A stretch of DNA of 19,171 bases from an uncultured Campylobacter sp. (lineage in GTDB: Bacteria; Campylobacterota; Campylobacteria; Campylobacterales; Campylobacteraceae): contig NZ_CALHHX010000193.1 in the NCBI RefSeq assembly GCF_938030685.1, positions 1-19,171 of the forward strand, read 5' to 3'. Position numbers and translations under genes: made by a program. Numbering within the stretch: the first letter of the stretch is position 1; each line of letters starts with the position of its first letter. Under the pieces are notes generated by a model. It had not been told where the DNA came from. It did not search any database and saw only the letters and a program-made list of their open reading frames with translations. Positions 6,994 to 13,873 of this stretch are shown here, piece after piece.

Positions 6994-9190
6994 CGAACTC
7001 TTTACACGCCTCGATTTGAGCGAGTATTTAGCCAAATTTAAAAGCTTTTTGGCGCGTGAAAAGCCGCTGTTTTTAAGCGGCGATAGCAAGTTAAATTTTG
7101 AAAAAATTTCAGAGCTTACGAAATTTGATCTGGCGCAATGCGAGAGCGTCGCGAACCTAGACGACGCGCTGATGCGCATCTCAAAGCATGGCGTGCTTCA
7201 TATCAGCGAAATTTACGAGTTCAGCAAGATCGTCCGATATTTTCTGTATCTCAAAAAGCAGCCCTTCGAAGGCAAACTCGCCGCTTGGCTTGCAAAGATC
7301 GAAATTCCTGAGCCCATCGCGCAATTAAAGGATTATTTCGACGACCAGGGCGGCTTTCGCGACGCGATAGACGAGCGCTTCGGCGCGCTAAACGAGGCGT
7401 TTAAGATAAAGCGTGACGAGATCGAGCAGACGCTAAAAAGGCTGATCTATTCCAAAGCCCTTTCGCCCTATCTTGCCGACACGCAGATCCACTACATAAG
7501 CGACACCGAGGCTCTGCTGGTGCGCGGCGGCTTTAATCACGTGCTAAAAGGCAGCGTCGTAGCGCGCTCAAGCGGAGGCTATTTTTACGTGCTTCCAGAC
7601 GCGATCGCAGCTCTGAAGTCCGCTCAAAGCGCGATTTTGGATAAAAAAGAGCAGATCGTATTCGAGCATTGCAAGCAGATTAGCGCAGTTTTTAATAAAA
7701 ACTTAGCCTTTCTGAAATTTATAAACGCCGCTTTCGACGCGATTGACGCGCTGATTGCGCGCGCTGCGATGGCAAGAGCGAGCGATTACGAGTTCGTCCT
7801 GCCCGAGCCCTCGCGCGACATCGTATTAGACAGCTTCGCTCACCCCGCGCTTAAAAATCCAAAGCGCGTGAGCGTAGAATTTAGCGGTAAAATTCTGCTC
7901 ATCACCGGCGTGAATGCGGGCGGAAAATCGATGCTTTTAAAAAGCATTCTAAGCGCGGCACTGTTAGCCAAATACCTCCTTCCGATGCCTATTCGCGCAA
8001 GCCTCAGCCGCATCGGCACCTTTAAGGAGTTCGAGCTTATAATGGAGGATCCGCAAAACTCCAAAAACGACATCTCTACCTTCGCAGGCAGGATGGTTGC
8101 CTTTAGCAAACTGTTCGGGCGCAAAGAAATTTTAATCGGCGTCGATGAGATCGAGCTGGGTACTGATTTTGAGGAGGCTGCGAGCCTATACGGCGCGATG
8201 ATCGAGCAGCTGATAAGCGGCGACGTGAAGATGATCATCACCACGCATCACAAGCGCCTGGCGATGCTGCTGGCAAAAGATCCGCGCGTGGAGCTACTGG
8301 CGGCGCTTTACGACGAGAAAAACAGCGCGCCGAAATATGAGTTTTTAAAGGGCACGATCGGCAAATCATATGCCTTTGAAACCGCGCTACGCTACGGTAT
8401 AGCGCAAAATTTGATCGCTGCGGCGCGCAAAAACTACGGCGAAAACAAAGAAAACCTAAACGAAGCGATCTCAAAAGCGATAAATTTAGAGCTTGAGTTA
8501 AAACAAAAACTAGCCCAGACGCAGCAAAAAGAGGAGAAATTAGACGCGCTAAGCGAGGCTCTAAAAGATCAGCGCGAGCGCGCGCAAAGCGAGCTGAAGG
8601 CGGAGCTTTCAAGGCTGCAAAACGAATACTACCGCGCCATTTCGGAGGCCAAACGCAGCGTGAGCCTAAGCGATGTGCGCGAAAAGCAGCGCGCCATAAA
8701 CCGCGCAAACGAGCTCGCACGGGCCGTGCAGCAGCCCGAACTCAGCACGCCCGAGCCGCAAAGCTTTAAAGTGGGCGATCGCGTAAAATACGGCAAGATC
8801 AAGGGCGAAATTTTATCGCTCAGCAAAACCCAGGCGCTGATGCTAAGCGACGGTATCAGGCTGCGTGTGCCGCTTAGCGAGCTAAAGCGCAGCGGTGCAG
8901 CACCGGCACCCATAAAAAACATCAGCATCAAGGTACAAAAGCCCGCCTCCGCGTCGCTCGTGCTCGATCTGCACGGCTTGCGCGCCGAGGAAGCAATCAG
9001 CAGGCTTGATAAATTTATCAGCCAAAGCCTCGTGATGGGCTTTGATGAGATCATCGTCAAGCACGGCATCGGTACGGGCAAGCTCGCGTTCGCGGTCAAG
9101 GAGTTTTTAAAATCGCACCCAAGCGTCAAGGGCTTTCGCGACGGCACGCCCGCAGAAGGAGGCTTCGGCTCAAAGGTCGTCTCGCTTTAG
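6983..9190 (+). CDS. mutS2: Endonuclease MutS2 (MutS family ATPase with Smr domain)
   Basis: MutS2 proteins lack the mismatch-recognition domain of MutS. In Helicobacter MutS2 limits recombination; in Bacillus it acts on collided ribosomes. In 735 residues the order is an N-terminal clamp/core region, then the ABC-type ATPase with Walker A GVNAGGKS (309-316), an aromatic/QN stretch (MEDPQNSKNDISTFAGRM), and Walker B LIGVDE (384-389). A charged coiled coil (about 480-570), a KOW-like segment (KVGDRVKYGKIKGE, from 596) and a C-terminal Smr nuclease domain with LDLHG (661-665) and HGIGTGKL (694-701) follow. It is complete. The ATG overlaps the upstream membrane protein gene by 11 bases. Confidence 0.95.
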   Translation: MISDELFTRLDLSEYLAKFKSFLAREKPLFLSGDSKLNFEKISELTKFDLAQCESVANLDDALMRISKHGVLHISEIYEFSKIVRYFLYLKKQPFEGKLAAWLAKIEIPEPIAQLKDYFDDQGGFRDAIDERFGALNEAFKIKRDEIEQTLKRLIYSKALSPYLADTQIHYISDTEALLVRGGFNHVLKGSVVARSSGGYFYVLPDAIAALKSAQSAILDKKEQIVFEHCKQISAVFNKNLAFLKFINAAFDAIDALIARAAMARASDYEFVLPEPSRDIVLDSFAHPALKNPKRVSVEFSGKILLITGVNAGGKSMLLKSILSAALLAKYLLPMPIRASLSRIGTFKEFELIMEDPQNSKNDISTFAGRMVAFSKLFGRKEILIGVDEIELGTDFEEAASLYGAMIEQLISGDVKMIITTHHKRLAMLLAKDPRVELLAALYDEKNSAPKYEFLKGTIGKSYAFETALRYGIAQNLIAAARKNYGENKENLNEAISKAINLELELKQKLAQTQQKEEKLDALSEALKDQRERAQSELKAELSRLQNEYYRAISEAKRSVSLSDVREKQRAINRANELARAVQQPELSTPEPQSFKVGDRVKYGKIKGEILSLSKTQALMLSDGIRLRVPLSELKRSGAAPAPIKNISIKVQKPASASLVLDLHGLRAEEAISRLDKFISQSLVMGFDEIIVKHGIGTGKLAFAVKEFLKSHPSVKGFRDGTPAEGGFGSKVVSL

Positions 9191-9330
9191 GATTTAGTTT
9201 AAAGACTCGTTTAGCTCTAAGCTTCGGCTCAAAAGTTTTTCGCCTCAGACGCGAATGCTAGCAACGCGGAATTCGCTCCATTTCATCTATGCCTTCGCCG
9301 AGGTTTTGCAAAAGCACGGGTGCTTTTAAC

Positions 9331-9352
9331 GTAGAATTTCGCCGTGGAATTT
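9331..9352 (+). repeat. Imperfect direct repeat, copy 1
   Basis: GTAGAATTTCGCCGTGGAAT followed by TT resembles GTAGAATTCTGCCTATGGAA followed by TTT at 9598-9620, with a few differences and a one-base length change. Each copy precedes one of the large GC-rich hairpins. Confidence 0.5.
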
Positions 9353-9379
9353 GTAGCATGGCTTTTCGCTGAAATTTCA

Positions 9380-9420
9380 TGCGGCGTAGCCGCAATTTAA
9401 ATAACGCGAGCGTAGCTCGC
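9380..9420. repeat. Two adjacent hairpins with GTA loops
   Basis: TGCGGC-GTA-GCCGCA (9380-9394) and GCGAGC-GTA-GCTCGC (9406-9420) are both perfect 6-bp stems with the same three-base loop, centred 26 bases apart. A related stem GCGAGCC-TTAT-GGCTCGC lies at 9720-9737. Such paired GC stems are common in intergenic repeat families, but no known family is recognised. Confidence 0.55.
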
Positions 9421-9448
9421 CCTTCTAGCGTCGCGCGGGTGGAGGTTG

Positions 9449-9494
9449 GTAAGGGGGCGGGTGCGCCTCGCAACTCTGAGCGCCGCCCCCTTAC
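9449..9494. repeat. Large GC-rich hairpin 1
   Basis: GTAAGGGGGCGG (9449-9460) is perfectly complementary to CCGCCCCCTTAC (9483-9494) across a 22-base loop. The loop contains GCGCCTCGCAA (9463-9473), which reappears in reverse complement in hairpin 2. No T-run follows. Confidence 0.7.
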
Positions 9495-9538
9495 GAATAT
9501 TGCGCATAATGCACCCGAGAGCTAGGCTATATCATAAA

Positions 9539-9560
9539 ATTTTGTAATAATTTACAAAAT
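9539..9560. repeat. AT-rich inverted repeat
   Basis: ATTTTGTAA (9539-9547) and TTACAAAAT (9552-9560) are perfect 9-base arms around TAAT. Part of the left arm (TTGTAATAA) recurs at 9572-9580. It could be a protein-binding site or a weak terminator. Confidence 0.45.
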
Positions 9561-9597
9561 AGAATTTCATCTTGTAATAAATTTAAAATTTCTCTAT

Positions 9598-9620
9598 GTA
9601 GAATTCTGCCTATGGAATTT
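9598..9620 (+). repeat. Imperfect direct repeat, copy 2
   Basis: Second copy of the element at 9331-9352; it lies 21 bases before hairpin 2. Confidence 0.5.
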
Positions 9621-9641
9621 AGGTCGTGGCGGCGTTTTCTC

Positions 9642-9690
9642 TTAAGGGGGGAAGGGGCGCTACTTGCGAGGCGCTCCCCTTCCCCCTTAA
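9642..9690. repeat. Large GC-rich hairpin 2
   Basis: The left arm (9642-9660, starting TTAAGGGGGG) pairs with the right arm (9671-9690, ending CCCCCTTAA) with only a one-base bulge on each side, over the loop TACTTGCGAG. The segment TTGCGAGGCGC (9664-9674) is the reverse complement of the loop motif of hairpin 1, and the flanking G5/C5 blocks also match. The two hairpins therefore look like diverged copies of one element in opposite orientation. Confidence 0.7.
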
Positions 9691-9719
9691 AATCCCCCAA
9701 CCCCTGGCACGCTCAAGGG

Positions 9720-9737
9720 GCGAGCCTTATGGCTCGC
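9720..9737. repeat. 7-bp hairpin
   Basis: GCGAGCC-TTAT-GGCTCGC, perfect stem with a four-base loop, followed by GTCAAATTTTAAT. It could act as a weak terminator on the forward strand. Confidence 0.45.
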
Positions 9738-9867
9738 GTCAAATTTTAATAGGGCTTGAATTGCAGCATGCGAAATTTTAAAATTTAGCCGAAATTTACA
9801 GCTCACAAAATTTTAAAATTCCAAGCGCAAAAGAATTTTGAAATTCCAAATACGATAAAATTTAAAT

Positions 9868-9945
9868 GGCGGCGGAATTTTAGAATTCCCATTGACGGCG
9901 AAATTTCAAAATTCTGATCGGCGGCGGAATTCTGAAATTTCGTAA
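9868..9945 (+). repeat. Three 26-base imperfect tandem units upstream of corA
   Basis: Units begin at 9868 (GGCGGCGGAATTTTAGAATT), 9894 (GACGGCGAAATTTCAAAATT) and 9920 (GGCGGCGGAATTCTGAAATT), each 26 bases long with a GC-rich head and an AAATTT-like tail. The array ends about 20 bases before the corA ribosome binding site, so it could influence corA transcription. Confidence 0.5.
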
Positions 9946-9974
9946 ATTTAAAACGATTGAATAAGGAGGCTTAA

Positions 9975-10697
9975 TTGAACCCGATTACCGAAAAGCGCAG
10001 CGTTTCAGGCTACTACTATGCCGAGGATCGCGAGTATGTATATTTCGTAACGGACGCGCCACGCGAGCAAAACTACCGCTTTATTTTTGATTCGGGCGCG
10101 ATCTATTCGCAAGATGACGCGAACGGCGAGGTGCGACCTAGCAGCGAGGCGGAGTTTTTCGCGGTCGTCAAAAAGATCCTAGCACAATATCGCGATAAAA
10201 TTTTAGAGCACTCCGCAGAGCTTGAGAATTACGAAAAAATCTACACGCGCCGCGGCGATTTTTCAAAATTTATGAAAAAGCACTCTGTCCTAAAATACGA
10301 AATCCGCAAATTTCAAAACAAAATTTCGCATTTTTACGAGGCGCTTCTCATCTGCGCAAACGAGCAGCCGGCGCTGAAAAAGCAGCTGAAAAACTACGCC
10401 TACGAAGCGGGCGTTTTTAAAGGCGTGATGAGCGAATATGCCGTCAGGATCGAGGATATCTATCAATTCATCCAGGGGCTCAAAAACGACAAAATTAGCC
10501 GCAACATCTACATTCTCACGATCATCTCGTCGCTGCTGATGCCGCTAAATTTCATCACGAGCTTTTTCGGGATGAACACGACGGGGCTGTTTTTAAGCGG
10601 CTCGGCGCACGGCACGCTCATCGTGACGCTTGCGATGTGCGTGATTTTCGCGGCGATGGTCGGCTTTCTTATGCTCTACGCCAAAAAACGAAACTAA
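9975..10697 (+). CDS. Short CorA-family divalent cation transporter
   Basis: CorA proteins are pentameric inner-membrane channels for Mg2+ or Co2+; the related ZntB carries Zn2+. This protein has 240 residues: a cytoplasmic domain with a long helical region (about 55-175), then TM1 (about 178-198) closed by the signature GMN at 199-201, a short loop (TTGLFLSGSAHG) and TM2 (about 214-235) with a basic tail (AKKRN). Typical CorA has about 315-330 residues, so the N-terminal domain is reduced. The loop also lacks the acidic residues frequent there, and the transported ion is uncertain. The start is TTG, supported by AAGGAGG five bases upstream. The next gene's ribosome binding site begins four bases after the stop, indicating an operon. 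Confidence 0.85.
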   Translation: MNPITEKRSVSGYYYAEDREYVYFVTDAPREQNYRFIFDSGAIYSQDDANGEVRPSSEAEFFAVVKKILAQYRDKILEHSAELENYEKIYTRRGDFSKFMKKHSVLKYEIRKFQNKISHFYEALLICANEQPALKKQLKNYAYEAGVFKGVMSEYAVRIEDIYQFIQGLKNDKISRNIYILTIISSLLMPLNFITSFFGMNTTGLFLSGSAHGTLIVTLAMCVIFAAMVGFLMLYAKKRN

Positions 10698-10711
10698 AGC
10701 GGAGGAGTTAA

Positions 10712-11128
10712 ATTTTAAACAAAAACGAGCTTAAAAATATCCTAGGCGGATACCTCGGCAGGGAGATTGCGGGCGATTTTAGAGTGCTGAAAGAGCACGA
10801 GATCGCACGCTGCAACGATGCGGCGAAATTTCCTTTTGAGGGCGATAGCAAGCTGTTGCGCGAGTTTTGTATCTTTGCAGATAGCGGCACCGGCGATCTT
10901 TGGCTACTAAGCTCTAGCGGCGAGATCGCGTTTTACGACCATGATTTGGAGTTTTTGTCCGAAGCAAATTTGGAAAAATTTGATCTAAATCTTGCGGGCT
11001 GGCTAAAGATCGCCGAGCTTTTTTGCAAATTTGAAGCCATTAGCGACTCGAGCGCCGCGCAAAAGGCGGAGTTTGAACAAAGCGTAGCTAAAATCTGTCC
11101 GCAAATTTTAGAAATTTGGGAAATTTAG
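10712..11128 (+). CDS. SUKH/SMI1-like small protein with a non-standard start
   Basis: The frame ends at 11128. The first ordinary start is a GTG at 10784, which has no ribosome binding site nearby. A strong GGAGGAG at 10701-10707 precedes coding-like sequence (NKNELKNILGGYLGREIAGD) that lies in frame upstream and has no ATG, GTG or TTG. I set the start at the ATT at 10712, four bases after that site; ATT is a rare but known start, as in E. coli infC. The motif ADSGTGDLWLLSSSGEIAFY (residues about 54-73) and the following DHD resemble SMI1/KNR4 (SUKH) proteins, a superfamily that includes immunity proteins, but the match is by eye. The gene follows corA with a 14-base gap. No toxin is visible beside it. 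Confidence 0.65.
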   Translation: MLNKNELKNILGGYLGREIAGDFRVLKEHEIARCNDAAKFPFEGDSKLLREFCIFADSGTGDLWLLSSSGEIAFYDHDLEFLSEANLEKFDLNLAGWLKIAELFCKFEAISDSSAAQKAEFEQSVAKICPQILEIWEI

Positions 11129-11152
11129 GCACTGCTTGCGACGCCTAAATTT
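11121..11152 (+). terminator. Inverted repeat over the SUKH-like gene stop
   Basis: AAATTTAGGC (11121-11130) pairs perfectly with GCCTAAATTT (11143-11152) over a 12-base loop. The stop codon TAG lies in the left arm. The right arm ends in AAATTT, so it may terminate the corA operon. Confidence 0.5.
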
Positions 11153-11173
11153 AATCGCAAAACAGGAGCAACG

Positions 11174-12261
11174 ATGAAATTTATCGCATATTACGACTCG
11201 CCGCTTGGTAAAATCACGCTTGCGGGCGATGGGGCGGGGCTTTGCGGACTGTGGTTCGAGGGCGAGAAATACTACGCGCACGCTCTCGCGGCAAGCGACG
11301 CGGACGGCAAATTCTGCGCGCGCGATATTGCGGCAAAAACAGATGCCGCTGCGAGAGAGAGCTACTACGAGAAAGGTCATGCGCTAGAGGCGAAAGACGG
11401 CGCGGATAAAAAGCGGGATAGCGTCCGATCTGCTCGCAAAAAAGCAGCACGCCGCGAGCGAAACACGGTGCGATTTTGCGGCGCTGAAAAAGAGTGAAAA
11501 GAGCGATTTTGCGGCAAAAGCGGCGAACGGCGCGGACGGCAAATTCTGCGCACACACACTTATAGCGAGCGAAAAATTCTTCACGAACGATTTTGCGGCT
11601 CAGGATGCGAGCGAAAAACCTCGCGTCACCAATCTTTCGGCGCAAGGCGCGAGCGGAAAATTTGATACGGTCGATTTTTCGGTAAAAATTTCGAACGATG
11701 CGGGCAAAAAATTCGATACGAATAGTCTTGTCGCGCGATTTAAAAATTTACCGGTCCAAACAGAGCCGAAATACGGCGCGGATGTTTTGGCTGCAAACGC
11801 TCTGATTACGGATTTTTGAGGAGAAAAACCTGGCTGTTTTCGATCAAACTAGGCGCTGGCTCGATCTGTATTTTAGCGGACACGAGCCGGGTTTTACGCC
11901 CGCTCTAAATCCCGCGGGCTCGGCATTTAGGCGCGCCGTGTGGGAAATTTTGCTCAAAATTCCTTACGGCAAAACCACGACCTACGGGCAGATCGCGCGC
12001 GAAATCGCCTCGGCACGCGGGCTGGCGAAGATGTCCGCGCAAGCCGTGGGCGGCGCCGTAGGGCACAACGAGATCTCGATCATCATCCCCTGCCACCGCG
12101 TCGTAGGCACGCACGGCAGCCTCACGGGCTACGCAGGTGGCATCGATAGGAAAATCAAGCTACTGCAGCCAGGGGGCGTCGATATGCGAGGATTTTTTTC
12201 ACGCCCCCAAATAGCACGGCGCCGTAAAGCGGCAAATTTAAAAGGCCGCAAAAGATTTTAA
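11174..12261 (+). pseudogene. ogt: O6-alkylguanine-DNA methyltransferase, frameshifted and carrying a low-complexity insert
   Basis: Ogt removes alkyl groups from O6-guanine by transfer to its own Cys. The N-terminal part (MKFIAYYDSPLGKITLAGDG...FEGEKYYAHAL) starts at 11174 behind AGGAG. The active domain lies in another frame from about 11818: FEEKNLAVFDQTRRW, IPYGKTTTYGQIA, and IIIPCHRVVG with the acceptor Cys codon at 12091. Between them, about 180 codons of A/K/D/S-rich repetitive sequence (repeated DFAA, and ADGKFCA twice) separate the two conserved parts. The pieces occupy three frames. Removing one A from the A6 run at 11438-11443 and one T from the T5 run at 11813-11817 joins them into one frame of 361 residues. 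Typical Ogt has about 160-185 residues. As given the gene is broken; sequencing error in homopolymers is the main alternative. Confidence 0.8.
11299..11551 (+). repeat. 21-base direct repeat inside the ogt insert
   Basis: An identical 21-base word (begins CGCGGACGGC, ends TTCTGCGC) occurs at 11299-11319 and 11531-11551, encoding ADGKFCA in both. GATTTTGCGGC recurs three times nearby (about 11472, 11505, 11587). This shows internal duplication within the insert. Confidence 0.75.
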
Positions 12262-12284
12262 TGCTCGCGCGCAAAAGTGCGATA

Positions 12285-12304
12285 AAATTTGAATACTCAA
12301 ATTT
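12285..12304 (+). terminator. Inverted repeat after ogt
   Basis: AAATTTGA-ATAC-TCAAATTT, 8-base perfect arms about 24 bases after the ogt stop, in the spacer where ogt and hchA converge. It is AT-rich and hence weak. Confidence 0.35.
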
Positions 12305-12487
12305 AGACGCTGCACAGCGCATCGCTTGCAAATCGAAGGCGAGCGGCGATTTTAAACGATTACACCGCGCGCAGGACGGCGATCATTAAATTTAAAGCCG
12401 AAGCGGGCACGCTTTGAAATTTTAAATTTTTCCGCCGCGTAAAAATTAAAATTTTATGCCGAGATGCCGACCTTAGCGGCGTAAAAT

Positions 12488-13330
12488 TTACAGCGACTCT
12501 AAAAGCGTTTTAGCCACCAGTTTGCCGAGGTTATTGGCCGCTAGCGGACTATCGCCCGAGAGCAGGTTGCGGTCTTTGTGCACGGCGCCGTCGATACCTT
12601 CGTTTAGGATTTTCATCCCAAGTTTTGCTAGCCGCGGGCCCATATACCAGCGCAGATGGCCCGGCATGTAGCCTATATCGGGCGAGGTGCGGTCAATGAC
12701 GTCGGGCAGCAGCACGAGCTCGTAGCCCTCGAACAAAAACTTATCCTCGTCAAGCGCCGCGGCTAGCAGCCCGGCTGGGCCGTGGCAGATCGTGATGATG
12801 TATTTGCCCTGCTCATGAAACCATTTTAGCGCGGCCTTTACGTCGCGACTCTCGTCAAGCCCGATCAGCGCGCCATGACCGCCCGGGATATATAGCGCAA
12901 AATGCTCGTCAAATCCCTTCTTTACGATATCAGCGAGCTTTTTAGGCTCTTTAAATTTAGTCGCGTAGCTCTCAAAAAAACCCTTGAGCCGCTCGTCCTT
13001 CGCAGGCATCGCCCAAAACTCGAATTTTACGGGATTTCCAGAGAGCGTCGCGATCTCGAAGTCCTAGCCCGCCTGCGCCAGATGATACATCGGCACGAGC
13101 GTCTCGACGGGGTGGTTGCCAGTGGAGAAAAAGGTTCCGTTGTCCATCAGCAAGTACCGCTCGTCGGCCGCGATGATGAGGATTTTCTTATCGCCGTCGT
13201 ATTTTTTCTCGTAATTAAAATCCGCCAAATCGCTCACGGGTGCCGTGAACTGCGACAGTGAAAACGGCGACGGGAAAAACGCGCCGTGCTCGGCGATATC
13301 GGGAGTCGGGAGTTTTGATAGTTTAGACAT
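12488..13330 (-). pseudogene. hchA: Hsp31/HchA-type DJ-1 family protein with an amber codon
   Basis: Hsp31 is a cytoplasmic holdase and glyoxalase III/deglycase acting on methylglyoxal damage. The full frame from the ATG at 13330 (after an AAAGGTT-like site) spans 281 codons, close to the 283 residues of E. coli Hsp31. The N-terminal half carries NHPVETLVPMYHLAQAG. After a TAG at 13066-13064 (codon 89), the same frame continues DFEIATLSGNPVKFEFWAMP, YIPGGHGALIGL and IITICHGPAGLL with the nucleophile Cys, and ends LVAKTLLESL. Only this one codon interrupts the family sequence, where an aromatic residue would be expected, so a single substitution such as TAC or TAT to TAG explains it. Reinitiation at the ATG at 13009 would give a fragment without the N-terminal active-site Glu. 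Confidence 0.85.
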
Positions 13331-13873
13331 ATTTTTTAACCTTTCAAATGAAACTTTGCCGATTATATAGGCTTTCGTTTAATCTGAAATAAATTTTAAA
13401 ATTCGCCCCTTTTCTCCGCCTTCCGCAGAAGCCGCATCGATTTAAAATTTTAACGCGCCGAGGACGGATAGTTCGGTCGCCAGTTCGGTCGCTGCAAAAT
13501 TTACGATAGCTAAAATCTATAAGCGGTGCCGAAACGGGCGCGAAAGCCTGCAGCGAAAAAACTAATAAGCAGCGTCGCATCTGCTTCGTAAAACTGCGGC
13601 GGGATTGATTGCCAAGGAGCCGCTTAGTGCGACGTTTAAACCGCCGCGTAAAAAAGATAAAATTCTATCTTTTCGCGCATGATGATTTGCGCCGCATCTA
13701 CAAGCAAATAAAGCTCGCAGGCTCTTAGCGATCGGTAGCGCTGCCGCTACGCCGCTTAAACCTGCGCGGATCTAAAAATTTTATAAATTAAAATTCCATG
13801 GTCGCAGACAATTCAAAATTTCGCGCTTCAAACGATCCGCAAATTCCGTGCTTCAGTCTGCGGCGATTAGGCC
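13331..13873. other. Spacer between hchA and the small MGMT-family gene
   Basis: No gene supported. It contains a 12-base-period tandem pair AGTTCGGTCGC (13470-13480, 13482-13492), the hairpin at 13645-13677, and a small stem GTAGCG-CTGC-CGCTAC (13735-13750). The hchA promoter must lie at its left end, but no strong -10 is apparent there. Confidence 0.55.
13645..13677. terminator. Hairpin in the hchA upstream spacer
   Basis: AAAAGATA (13652-13659) pairs with TATCTTTT (13666-13673) around AAATTC, with CGCG on both flanks extending the stem after a short bulge. It could terminate transcripts in either direction. Confidence 0.4.

Larger units (their letters stand above)
9191..9974. other. Repeat- and hairpin-rich spacer between mutS2 and corA
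   Basis: Almost 0.8 kb without a supportable gene. It holds at least six separate structured elements, listed individually: small GTA-loop hairpins, a large GC-rich hairpin, an AT-rich inverted repeat, a second large GC-rich hairpin related to the first but reversed, a 7-bp hairpin, and three 26-base tandem units just before corA. A 13-base copy of the mutS2 3' end (GCTTCGGCTCAAA, 9162-9174) recurs at 9221-9233. Confidence 0.7.

Noticed and set aside
8238..9147. Reverse open frames of 160 and 172 codons inside mutS2
   Set aside because: Opposite-strand shadows of a clearly coding ATPase/Smr gene.
9258..9473. Reverse 71-codon frame in the mutS2-corA spacer
   Set aside because: It runs through hairpins and repeats, has no ribosome binding site and no recognisable protein.
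9191..9974. CRISPR array or phage attachment site in the repeat-rich spacer
   Set aside because: Repeats are few, unlike each other and not regularly spaced; no cas gene, integrase or tRNA is nearby.
10712..11128. Toxin-immunity system based on the SUKH-like protein
   Set aside because: No polymorphic toxin, secretion marker or second immunity gene is adjacent; the neighbour is a CorA transporter.
11214..11645. Reverse 143-codon Arg-rich frame in the ogt insert
   Set aside because: Arg/Cys-rich composition typical of the antisense of Ala-rich coding sequence; no ribosome binding site.
11174..11830. Insertion sequence or transposon as the cause of the ogt split
   Set aside because: No terminal inverted repeats, target duplication or transposase. 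The insert is repetitive coding-like sequence that rejoins in frame after two one-base corrections.
12902..13261. Forward 119-codon frame across hchA
   Set aside because: Antisense shadow of the hchA frame, which continues on both sides of the amber codon.
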